Assembly: GCA_015499985.1 (NCBI GenBank)
Contig: JAAAUF010000407.1
Coordinates: 1-35,373, forward strand
Direction: 5' to 3'
Origin: Haplosporangium gracile
Taxonomy: Eukaryota > Mortierellomycota > Mortierellomycetes > Mortierellales > Mortierellaceae
Length of the DNA: 35,373 nt
Shown here: positions 11,992 through 21,827 of the stretch, piece by piece
Position numbering within the stretch: the first letter of the stretch is position 1
Layout of the letters: the number at the start of each line of letters is the position of its first letter
The notes under the pieces: generated by a model
Seen by the model: the letters and a program-made list of their open reading frames with translations, nothing else
The model's database searches: none
Told to the model about the DNA's origin: nothing
Made by a program: the position numbers and the translations under genes

Positions 11992-12258
11992 TTAGATAGA
12001 TGAGAGGGTGCAGAAGCACGAACGCCGGGGGTACTCTCCACAATATCCCGAGGAATTCATCATGGTCTGGCAGTGGGCTTCGCAGGCCTGTGGTGATGGG
12101 CATCCGTAGATCGAGGCGGAGTTTCTGTCGTCGCCCGAGCGGTAAATGGTCGGGGCTGCGTCTGTTGTGATTGTTGTGGGGGCGAAGGCCGACAGGAGAA
12201 CAGATGTGAAAATCACGGATGCGAGGAAGAGTGACTGTTTAGAGATCGTTGGGCGCAT
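11992..12258 (-). CDS. Secreted defensin-like peptide precursor (CS-alpha-beta type)
   Basis: This is an 88-aa single-exon precursor if started at the ATG at 12258. Residues 1-8 are basic, then a hydrophobic core (SLFLASVIFTSVLLSAF) and an APTTITTDA c-region form a good signal peptide. A short polar spacer with an acidic-basic GDDR precedes a C-terminal module of about 36 residues. Its six cysteines are spaced C-x5-C-x3-C-x9-C-x7-C-x-C, the insect/ancient-invertebrate defensin layout. A GYC before the fourth cysteine gives the gamma-core GXC, and CxxxC plus CxC give the CS-alpha-beta signature. The expected role is an extracellular antimicrobial peptide; no activity can be shown from sequence. 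The same frame stays open to 12501, with in-frame ATGs at 12393 and 12321 in better start context, so a longer type II-like N-terminus is possible. It converges on QTRT2. Confidence 0.72.
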   Translation of the reverse strand: MRPTISKQSLFLASVIFTSVLLSAFAPTTITTDAAPTIYRSGDDRNSASIYGCPSPQACEAHCQTMMNSSGYCGEYPRRSCFCTLSSI

Positions 12259-12697
12259 GCGCGTGCGGCGTGATGATGATAGCTTTAGTGTGGAGGTGGC
12301 GACTGGGCCAGTTCCTGACATGGCTGATGCGGTTGTAACGGTAGCAGTGGCAGTAGAGGCGGCGGCAAACTTGTAGTTGTTAGACGTGCACATGGCTGTG
12401 AGAGTACTGGTATGAGTCTTGAGTTTCGTTAGGAGCGATGAGGCTGTTTGACTTGTTTGGCGGAAGTGAGATAGTGAGTTGGCGCTAGATTTTTGTGTCA
12501 AGTGCGATGTGCTTTGCGATGTCGTTGGGCGTGGTGGTGGTGGCGGAAAATTTCAGCTTTGTCGTTTTTTTTTTGTCGATGAAGATGGGAAGAAAAAAGA
12601 GAAAGAAAGTCGAGAATAAAAGAGTGATGGATGAACTTGTATTCGAGCGAGGTTGGACCAGCTTTGTTGCATCTTACATATGAGAAAATAGCGGTTT

Positions 12698-12920
12698 GGA
12701 AATTGCTTTTGCCCTCCATGGCAAAAGCTGCTTGCAAGTAAACTGCTTTCTGGGTCGAAGTCAATTCAATGCCAATAGCATTTTTCGGAAATTGCTTTCC
12801 GGAGTGGCAAATAGCAGTTGTAGAAACAGGTCTGGCCCACCCCATGTTTTCCATTGAGCTTTTCTCGCCTTTGCAGAAGAGGATAAGCAGTTAGTGCAAC
12901 TTATCTGAAACTGCTTTTGG
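12698..12920. promoter_or_regulatory. Cluster of AAAYTGCTTT-like repeats upstream of the defensin-like gene
   Basis: Six related decamers occur in about 220 bp. Forward copies are at 12700-12710 (AAATTGCTTTT), 12740-12749, 12789-12798 and 12908-12917 (AAACTGCTTT). Reverse copies are at 12811-12820 (CAACTGCTAT when reversed) and 12884-12893. They lie 440-660 bp upstream of the proposed start (200-420 bp from the longest frame). A regulatory role is inference. Confidence 0.35.
12705..12728. repeat. Perfect 9-bp inverted repeat with 6-nt loop
   Basis: GCTTTTGCC at 12705-12713 is exactly reverse-complementary to GGCAAAAGC at 12720-12728. It overlaps the first copy of the decamer cluster, and could be an operator-like palindrome or a hairpin. 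Confidence 0.75.
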
Positions 12921-14720
12921 TTTGTTTTGTTTTGAGGAGCCATATCCACATCCCCGCTTCCTTCACCTTCCCAGCTACAACGAGAGCGAGTGAGAAAAAA
13001 GAGAGAAAAGAAAGAAAAAGAAAGAGAACGAGAAAAGAAAAACAGCTTTGTTGGAAAGAATGCAAAAAAAAAGTGGCGGTGGAAATAGCGGCTTTTTTCG
13101 GCAAACCAGTCAAAGAAAAAACCGGAAATCGACACATCTGTATATGTCTTCAAGCCCAACAAAGTTCAGAACGGAGCCTTTCAATACGAGATGGGTGACA
13201 TGGACTGCAATACGGAAGGTTAGATTGGTAACATCATATGCCTAATTGTGAGCAGAAAGCCGAGAGAAAGAGATAAAAAGAGATCGGCAAACAGGTTAAA
13301 GGCTAAGAAAAAACACGAACAGCTTCACACCAGACATTTTGCCTCGCATCCAACATACGGACAGCTGTAATGAAAAGTACGGACATGTGCATTGAAGCAC
13401 CAATGTGAGCAAAAGGGAAGACAAGGGTAAGATAAAAGGAGATGCATAGTTTATCTTATTGCTCTTTGCTTATGAGTTTTTAATCTGCAGTTTGTGTCCC
13501 TTCGTCTCTCTGTCAGCAAGCCTTTTTTTTTCTTCCTTACCAATCCAATTGCATTTCACAATCCTGCTCATCGCTACCATTGAATGAAAGTTGATTCTTT
13601 TGCACAAAGAACGGCTTTGGTCTCTGATTTTCGTCCCTTCCTCCAGCGGTCGCGCAACTAAAAGTCGCGTTTTTTTACAACAAATTTGCCCCTCACCCCG
13701 CATTTTGGGCTGTATTGGAGAAAGGGATTGACGAAAATATCAATTGGGTGAACGTGCTTTAGGTTTCATCTCTGCCCAAGGAAAGTACCTGCTCCGACCT
13801 GGGGAGGAGTTTGCACAAAAAAAGAAAATACCGCCCCCCTTTCTTCTTCTTCCACACCTCTAGCTTCCCCGGAAACCAACTGCTTCAATAGTTTGGATGA
13901 GTAACAAGATGTCTCCTCATGTTTGAAGAGCAACAACAACTCTTTTTATTTTAGAACCAATTGTGCGTGTTGTCAAGCGTGCTGAAATGCATGCACGTGT
14001 TGGTGAGATTTTTACTTTCTCTAAATGGACACACATGCAATGTTCAGCTGCCTTTATTCTTTTTCTTATGTGCACGAAGGACAAAGCACAAAGTCATAGC
14101 AGAAAACCTGTTTGTTTTCCTTGTATTAGAACAAGAGAGGCCTAGCTGTGAAAATTTCTAGGAGAGGATGGACTGTTGTAAGACTGCATTTGCCTACATG
14201 CAACGTTTCCAAAACACTAACAAAAAAAAAGCATGCTAAGGATTGATCCCTTGGTGAAATAAGAGAAAGGTCCTTACTTATCCTCCCTTCCCCCCTTGAC
14301 CATATCTATTTCGGTGTCAACTAAACACGGTTCAGGGCAGACAAGAACCACCTAACTTTCTTCCTTTCACTCTTCTATTTTTTCTAGCCTAGTCCTCTCA
14401 AACCCAGGGAGAGAAGGTGACAAAGGCAGAGAGAGATTATGAAAAGACGAGCATAAAAAAAACGGGGAAGGAAGATCATTGGGACGCTCAAACAAGCAAC
14501 ATCGGCAATCAACAGGGGGATGGGAGAAGAGCACTCGCAAACAACAAAACTGGAATACGGATCAAGCCTTTAGCAACAAACAAATACAGCAGACAGCATT
14601 GCTTTTACCCCATTATTTTCTTCCCGTCTCTCCTTGTCTTTTTTTTTGTTTGTGTTTGTGCTTGTCCTTGTCGTTGTTGTTTGTGGTGCTTCCTCGGCAT
14701 AACAGTAGTTTGAGGCGAGT
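12921..14720. other. Gene-poor region, no gene seen
   Basis: About 1.8 kb of low-complexity purine- and pyrimidine-rich DNA. Short open frames on both strands are K/R/E- or S/F-rich and show no splice-consistent gene model or recognisable motif. No RNA gene was recognised. Confidence 0.5.
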
Positions 14721-14737
14721 TCTAAAGTCTGAGAAAG

Positions 14738-14941
14738 CCAGCACTTTCTCTTCTCGTTTCCCTAGTTCTCGCTATTGCGCTAGTCCTCATTAGGCAGCTC
14801 ATTATCGAGTTGGAGAAAGGAAGGGTTAAAGGCACCGGCAGTCGGCAGATACCAGCACAATCACTGCTACCTACCCTCACCGTGAACTTTGAACGCCGAT
14901 TAGAGTCCGTGGAGGCTGAACACAAGCAATCACAAGAATAA
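14738..14941 (+). other. Open frame without start codon, hydrophobic then charged
   Basis: About 67 codons stay open to a TAA at 14939-14941. They read as one hydrophobic stretch (SLLVSLVLAIALVLIRQLII) followed by charged residues. There is no ATG, and a possible splice acceptor (TTCCCTAG) lies close to the 5' side. It sits near the permease relic and may be another decayed piece of that gene, or chance. I do not recognise it. Confidence 0.2.
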
Positions 14942-15362
14942 GCGCTAGCCGGCTCCGAAGAGGCGCGGTAGATATCAAGGCAGGAGAGAACCTAGTCAAA
15001 AGTGCGTTTTCTATCTATACACACACTCAACGTCCCCCCTTCCTTTTTCTCAAAAATGTAGTATTGTTTCCTTTTGTCCTAGTAGAAAAAAACTCCAAAC
15101 TGGATTTCCGCATGCTCGAAAATAGTGCGCTTATGCTGCTGCTTTTTTTTTTTGACTTGTATGACTAGTATTGCTGGTTTTTTAATCGAATAAATAAAAA
15201 GTGAGTCATACAAAAGCATATTGAGAGGTAGGGGGACGCTAGACAATTTGTGACAAGAAAGTTTTATATTATTTTCTACGTATTTTTTTTCACTTTTGCT
15301 TTATTGTAACTCTCTTCAACTAGAACGCGCTCTGTACTAGTACAATCAATTATGAGAGCATC

Positions 15363-15618
15363 ATAAGCGTAACCGACAGAGACGAGCGTCTCGACAAAGG
15401 TAAGGAAACCACCATCGAAGGGAGCCTCGCCGCGTGGTCAGAATTGCAAGCTGTAGGCGACACCACCCGATAGTGCCGGCATCGACGAGGATATTAGAGA
15501 CGATGAACGTCAATGTGGTGAAAACTTTCAGGACAGACATCCAGTACTCAATCTCACCATAACTCTTGACTCTAGTAACGTTGATCTCAATCATAATAAT
15601 GATGACAAGAGGAGCAAT
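15363..15618 (-). pseudogene. Amino-acid permease relic, TM5-TM6 part
   Basis: Read on the minus strand from a TTCCTAG acceptor, the frame gives IAPLVIIIMIEINVTRVKSYG, then GEIEYWMSVLKVFTTLTFIV and NILVDAGTIG. This matches the conserved YGExEFW-xxxxKV helix and following segment of fungal amino-acid permeases (APC superfamily, AAT type). A frameshift follows: another frame at about 15428-15363 reads EAPFDGGFLTFVETLVSVGYAY, which matches the family's APFxxGFxxFxxVxVxAxFAF segment. The next family segment is missing. No intact permease can be assembled here. Confidence 0.6.
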
Positions 15619-15683
15619 CTAGGAAGAAAAACTCTACTCCTTCTCCACTTCCGCTCTTCCCTACCATAACAAAACTAGCGCCT

Positions 15684-15925
15684 GCCTACGTCTTTGTCAA
15701 TATCTGGTTGGTCTTTGTCTGTCAGGCGAGATTGCCACCCTCCTCCCCCTCTCCGATGCATTCAGCGCCCGGAGTGTTTGTGTCCTTGACAAGGCCTTCT
15801 TCCAAAAGGTTGTGAGTTTCTTCAACCCATTCTGTCCAAGTTATGGGTTGATTTTTTGCAGCCACCCTGTCCCTTTTCTACGCGTAATTTCGCGTCAAAC
15901 CGTTGCAACTACGCCCCAAACCTAA
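15684..15925 (+). pseudogene. Amino-acid permease relic, TM2 part, opposite strand
   Basis: The plus strand reads AYVFVNIWLVFV and, after a one-base shift, CLSGEIATLLPLSDAFSA and then DKAFFQ. This resembles the permease stretch around SLGEMATxxPVSGSF and the later DPAFGFALG. It is an earlier part of the protein than the relic at 15363-15618 yet lies on the opposite strand, so the gene has been inverted internally as well as frameshifted. The second frame stays open to a TAA at 15923. Confidence 0.5.
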
Positions 15926-16877
15926 ACCTGCATTGTGTTTTCCTCTTTTTTTCCTCCTTTTCTTTCTCTCTCCTTCCTCTGTTATTTTCATCTCTCCCAT
16001 GTACCGTCGTCGTTGTTCATATCTGACTTGAACAATACAGGCACATTTTTTATTGTGTATGTATATGATATGTAAAGAAGGAGAGATAGACATAGTGTAC
16101 GTATGAGAGAGAGCATAGCGTTGGCTTTTCGCCAAATGGGTCAAAAGAGAAAGGAGAACAAATATAATTTACGCCATGTAACACAGAAATATGATCTATG
16201 CTGTGTAACCAAAAAGTATTATCTATCTCATGTAAGATTAAATGAAGTCACATTTTGATTTTAATTTGCAACCGCATATCAGATGCTCAACCGGAAATTT
16301 TCGAAAATTAATAATATATATCTCCAATTCATTTCACCATCACGCTACCCCTCAAGTGGCAACGTAAATACCCTTCTCTTCTTACTCCCTTTACTCTATC
16401 ACCAATCGTCTTCCCCCTCCACCCACGACACGACAACGACAACGACAACAAACACGCACGGTAACTCCTTTGGATGTACTGGATACGCCCCCCGGATGGG
16501 AGCCAATTGTTGCGACCCAATGGATCGATTTCGATAGTATTATATGCTATCGTTTTGAGGAGAGAGAACAACGGCCAGTTCACTCCCACAGAGTGCGTCT
16601 TTCGCCTATCGCCCTGTTTATGTTTTTGGGACTCTTGGTGATGCAGAACTGAACAGTGTCAGCTAATTTCAGGAACAAAAATTGATCAAAAAAAGCGTCC
16701 CCACCCGTCTTTTTCTTTATCACTGGCCAATCAAAATCAAAGAAACAGTCACTGTTTCCTCCTTCGGCGCCCTGGGCAACACAACGAAAACCTTCTTTTG
16801 GGCATGCCGTGAACCTCCCCTTCTCTTTCTTTCATTCCACCACCCCAATTCACACAGACGATAAAAAAGGCGAACAA
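15926..16877. other. Intergenic region upstream of mitochondrial aspartyl-tRNA synthetase
   Basis: No gene was seen. The first half is T/C-rich. A degenerate repeat ('tctatg...gtgtaac' type) recurs at about 16170-16245. The last 150 bp must include the MSD1 promoter and leader. No TATA box is evident near the start. Confidence 0.45.
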
Positions 16878-19800
16878 ATGCATGCGATCAGGTCAACACA
16901 AACACCGAATGCCATCAGGAGGCTGGTCACCCAAACAATAACTCATAAGAGCCTTTTTCCAGTCCATTCCTTACCCCGAGCACTGATCGCCATACGTGGT
17001 TGTGGTGCTGTCTTTTCACAGTCTTCTTCTTTCTTCGCTGCAAGGAACGGCTTTTCGACTTCGAGCAAGCTTGCGACAGCGGCTACGACTGATCTACATG
17101 CTGAACTTTTGGAGGGAGTTACCTTTGGTAAGGATCCTAGAAAGAGAATGTGAAGAACTCCTTTACACGCGGGTTGGCAGGGAGAAACGATTCATAGATC
17201 GCTTACAAAAGCAACATTTTTTTCGTCCTTCAATTGAATGTAGGCAACTACCCTTCAAGGACACACAAGTGTGGCCAGTTGAACCAGACAAACGTCGGAG
17301 AACGTGTCGTCTTGACAGGATGGGCACAAAACATCAGGTAGCATCATCCTCCCATCATAACAATCCATGCGTCCTTCATGCATCAAATGGAGCGATCACC
17401 AACCGCGCGCGATACTAACTTTCGCCCCCCGCCTCCACTGTTACGAATTCGCATAGAAAGTTCTCGGATGAACTGATCTTCCTACCATTGAGAGACTCTT
17501 CAGGAACTATCCAACTCGTCCTAAAAGGCTCCAGCAATAACGCATCAACAATAGCAGCACGACAGAGTCTTCAGGATCTGACGGCCGAGAGCGTGATCTG
17601 TGTCGAGGGCAAGGTCGTGGCGCGTGAGGCGAACACTATCAACCACCAGATGGCTACGGGAGAGATTGAGATTGAGTTGTCTTCTGTCCGAGTCCTGAAC
17701 AAGATCCATAAGCCCTTGCCCTTTTTGCCCTCCAACCAAAAGTTGGTAAGCCATCATGGTCTTCCGGATACAATTAGGTCTTGACAACCTTATCGATGAG
17801 AAGATAAGAAGCTGTATTTTTAATTTTCAAGTCGAATGTTTCTACTGCTATGGATAGGTCAATGAAGAGGTGAGGCTGAAGTATAGATGCTTGGACCTTC
17901 GTCGGGAGACACTTCAAAGGAACTTGCGCAACCGCTCACTGGCGGCATGGACGATCCGTGACTATCTCGTTCAGAACGGTACGACACACCCACACACAAC
18001 CAAACGGTCTCACATCACTGTACATCGCCAACGTAAATGTACTTTATGAAACTCTTCACTAATTAATTATTTCGGCACGGTTTTGGACATGTAGACTTTG
18101 TAGAGGTGGAGACCCCAATGCTGTTCAAGTCAACACCAGAGGGCGCACGGGAGTTCGTGGTACCTACAAGGAACGCTGGATCCTTCTATGCCCTCCCTCA
18201 GAGTCCACAGCAGGTATACATGACGTCAATTTTGATCAACACGCTCAAATGAATGTATCCAGGACTCTGGGATAGCATCACTCACCCAGGCGTATCTTGG
18301 TATTGACAATTCCTCAAATAGTACAAGCAACTTCTTATGGCGAGTGGAGTTGACAGATACTTCCAGATCGCAAAGTGCTTCAGAGACGAGGATCTTCGCG
18401 CAGATCGCCAGCCCGAGTTCACACAGGTATACAGCAATTCCGCACTTGACAACAAAGTCTCTTCATATTCTCAAACCTTTATGTCCAATGTGTTTCCGTA
18501 CTACTTGCTGACAGTACATGACTTCATCGCTTTCTGTCTTACCTAGATCGATCTGGAGGTATCATTCGGATCAGCCCGTGATATCCAGAACCTAGTCGAG
18601 GGCCTTGTCCGTTCAGTATGGAGAAAACTAAAGGACGTCGAACTTTTTGAGGGAAAGGAATTCCCTCGGATGAACTACCAAGTCGCCATGTCCAAGTATG
18701 GTTCTGATAAGCCCGATACCCGATTCGGTTTGGAGATCCAACATATTACGAATGTTACGGGAGATAATATTGTCGAGGCTATTGTTATGAAAAACGATAT
18801 GAAGCTGTCTGGATCTGAGCTCAAGAAACTTGCTCAGCTTGATAACAAGGTAGCCCCACTTGTAACAAGGTCGCTTTTTTTTGGAATCATACTTTCTCGG
18901 CAGCACGTTGCGTGGTGACAATGACACTGACACCTTTGTTTTTACCCGTGTGCTGCTTATATATTATTTAGGCGCTGCCGGTAGTCAAGATCACGGAAAA
19001 GAACATCGACACATGGCTGCATAAGCTGCCGTATACGCATGAGATTCAGGAACCTGTTGATGTGGCTGCCGTGAACTCTAAAGTCGGTGTTCAAATCGGA
19101 GACACCATTATCCTTAACAAGCGAATCGCCTTCCTCTCTGTGAGTAACACAACGAACAAAACACTGTTCTTTTCTGAAATCAGCTATGTCTTGGAGAGTG
19201 ATAGATGCCAGGGCCTATAATTAATACTTTCTTTCATTTTCGTACTGTAGGGTGGCCAAACAGAACTGGGCAAGGTCCGCCTGGAACTCGCCAATGTCCT
19301 CAAGTCCAAAGGTAAGCGTCATTGCACACAGCGTGCTCTTCTGGCTTTATTATCAAAGGTCTACATAATTAACTCTCATCGAACTCATTTTCACTCTCCA
19401 CTCTCTCTCTCTCTTTCTCTCCCTCTAGGCATGATAGAGATCCCAGTATCACAATACAACTTCCTCTGGGTCGAAGGCTTCCCACTCTTCTCCCCACCCG
19501 AACAAATCCTTTCCACAGACCAACAATCCCGTGGCGTCCGCTTCCAAGCTACCCACCACCCCTTCACCGCTCCTCACCCTGAGGACTTGCACCTCCTACA
19601 ATCTGCACCTGAGGAGGTCCGGGGACAGCATTACGACTTGGTGCTTAATGGTGTGGAGATTGGTGGCGGGTCGATTCGTATTCATTCGCCGAAACTTCAA
19701 AGTTATGTCTTTGATCACGTCCTCAAGGTAATCTTTTGATACATACATTGACCAAGAAAACAGATGTGGCTGTCACCAAATACATATGGGCTTATTATTA

Positions 19801-20078
19801 ACCACCCATTCACACTATCTATACCAACACAAAAATAGATGTCGCCACAAGAAAGCTCCAGGTTCACACACTTAATTGACGCATTATCCTTCGGATGCCC
19901 ACCACATGGAGGTCTGGCACTCGGATTCGATAGACTGATGGCCATCCTGTGCGAGACTCCCTCGATCCGCGATGTCATTGCGTTCCCGAAATCGGCCTCT
20001 GGGCGTGATTTGGTGGTGGGGAGCCCCTCGGCTTTGACAGACCAGCAACTCAACGAGTACAAGATCCGTGTCGCGTAA
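16878..20078 (+). CDS. MSD1: Aspartyl-tRNA synthetase, mitochondrial
   Basis: This class II synthetase charges mitochondrial tRNA-Asp. Eleven exons: 16878-17127, 17244-17337, 17457-17745, 17858-17978, 18095-18213, 18322-18426, 18547-18849, 18972-19139, 19251-19311, 19429-19727, 19839-20078. Every junction is GT-AG and in phase, giving 682 aa, close to yeast Msd1 (658). The N-terminus is rich in R, S and T with almost no acidic residues, as expected of a mitochondrial presequence. The anticodon-binding OB fold starts at [20 protein letters not shown]. Motif 1 lies near [20 protein letters not shown]. Motif 2 is [16 protein letters not shown] (F311, R312, E314, R317). Motif 3 is GLALGFDR (628-635). 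The bacterial-type insertion domain between motifs 2 and 3 agrees with a mitochondrial rather than cytosolic enzyme. Introns are uniform (108-122 nt). Confidence 0.95.
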
Positions 20079-20380
20079 TAATTGCATAGAAAAAATGAGA
20101 ACGTAGAAGCAGCATATTTTCATAGTTTAAAAAAAAAAAAAGATCGGCATCTCTAGATTTTTTTTTCATGTATATGATGTCCTTAAGATTTCTTTGAAGG
20201 AGGCATTGTGTAGAATGTGGTCAACACATCTTTCACTGGTCTCGTGAACTATTTATTCAAGTACTTTTTGGTTGCTGTCGTTGATGTTATCGTTGATTGT
20301 TATTACTCGTTCGCCGATTCGAAAAACTCATCCTGAACGCTTCCCAATCGTCGAACGCGCCATCATCAATATTCCCGTAT
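20079..20380. other. Convergent 3' flanks of MSD1 and the secreted protein gene
   Basis: The 302-bp gap holds a 13-A run at 20129-20141 followed shortly by a T-run, both plausible parts of 3' ends on the two strands. No gene was seen. Confidence 0.5.
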
Positions 20381-21827
20381 CTAGTAGTCGGAAGGATCAT
20401 CATCAAACTCGGCAGAATCTTCCCCACCAGCAGGCGCATCAATGATACTTTCATCATATTCATCCGTATAACTTTGCTGCAACCTGTTGATCTCCTCTGG
20501 CGTCAATGTCAACCCCACAGCCTCCTTCGCCGCCGCTTTGACTCCTGTATGACCTTTACTACCCTTGCCCTTTCCATGCAACATCTTCGTCTTCCTACCA
20601 CCAACAGCGGCACCAATAGCAACTCCAAGCTCCTCATTCTCGTCCTGGTCATCGTCGTCGTTATCTGTCACGCCCAAGTCCGTCACATCCGTATGTTTCT
20701 TTAGTCCACTTCCATCACCATCTCCATTTCCTGGTGCTCCAGGTGCGGCGGGTAATGTAGCAGGTAAAGGTCCATTAGGGATAGGTTCCTCGGGAAAGCA
20801 AATCTGGTGACAGGTATCAAAATCGATCACACACTGTGACATGCTGATCGATTCTAGTAGACAGTCTTCCTCTGTCTTCAGGCACTTATCCACGCATGCT
20901 CCTTGTTCCGCGGCTATTTTTATATGCAGGGGGGAAGAGGACGTCGTTGGGTGATTGATGGAAACAATGAGGGATGAAGGGAGAAGGAGAGAGAGGATGG
21001 TTAGCGCACTTTGCTGATATGACGGTTCACTGTTGTGGTATGTGTGTGTGTGTGTATTTTCTTTTGGGCGGTTAGGTAGGGTGCTCTAATATGAAACAAG
21101 CGCTGCGATAGAATGGAAGGAGTGTGTTGTGTACGTGGTGGGCGTAAAGAGCAATTCGCATGCTATTCTGTCATATCCTAGCCCTGTATGTCTTTCTTTC
21201 CTTCGTTCGGGCAAATAATGTGAAAAATAAATAGGCGGGTCGGTGGATGGCATGGTGGGTCTTGTGAGCAAGATAAAATAAATAAAAAAAAAAAAAAAAA
21301 AACGCATGTATCCCATATGGGTGGGCCACTGCGCCGTCCGTCAGTCAGTCTGACGTGGTTGCGTTGGTTTGTCGTGGCCACGTTGAAAACAGTAGCGCAT
21401 TGTTCGCCTGTCTTCCTTTTTTCTTGTCCTTGTTTAGTGCTTGTCTGTCGTGTTGATGTTTTGTAGTTGTAAGCATTGCAACAAAGAGAGAGAGAGAGAA
21501 AGAAAGAGAGAAGTGAAGAGGAAAGGGGAGTGTGTGCGGCGTGGTGGTGATGGTGGTGATGAATGTATGTGTATGTTCGATTGTTGCGGTGCGGTGCGGA
21601 TGTGTGAGTTAAGTGAGTGTAAAAATAGACTGTGCTGGGCGGAGGAGCATGCGAGGCGAGTTTTTTTTTGTTCAGAAAAGGAGTGAGGTTGCTGTATCTG
21701 CTAAATGTTAAGTACTAAGTGTTATTGTTGGGTGGATGGCCTTACTCTCGTATTGAGGTGCGGGTGCTGCCGAGGCGAGGAAGGCGAATGCCAGCGAAAG
21801 GGTGAGCGAAACGATTGTCAAGCGCAT
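20381..21827 (-). CDS. Secreted protein with symmetric six-cysteine module and acidic tail
   Basis: Two exons on the minus strand: 21746-21827 and 20381-20913, in phase (204 aa). Exon 1 encodes a textbook signal peptide (MRLTIVSLTLSLAFAFLASA, then APAPQYE). Exon 2 opens with six cysteines spaced C-x3-C-x6-C-x9-C-x6-C-x3-C, a palindromic spacing with two CX3C pairs 23 residues apart, suggesting a disulfide-locked helical hairpin. After this comes a P/G-rich linker, a D/E-rich stretch (DNDDDDQDENEE), a K/G/H-rich stretch and a very acidic C-terminus. I do not recognise the family. The joining intron would be 832 nt, much longer than most here, so the exon pairing is the weakest point; the exon 2 module itself is secure as an open frame with a good TAG acceptor. 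Confidence 0.62.
21284..21302. repeat. A19 homopolymer
   Basis: Nineteen consecutive A on the plus strand (T on the coding strand), inside the proposed 832-nt intron of the secreted protein gene. Confidence 0.9.

Noticed and set aside
11992..12501. 169-residue version of the defensin-like protein starting at 12501
   Set aside because: The codon there is TTG, not ATG. The ATG at 12258 gives a canonical signal peptide, though ATGs at 12393 and 12321 remain possible.
12498..13245. Several overlapping frames with a Phe/Ser- or Lys/Arg-rich composition
   Set aside because: Low-complexity sequence with no splice-consistent model or family similarity.
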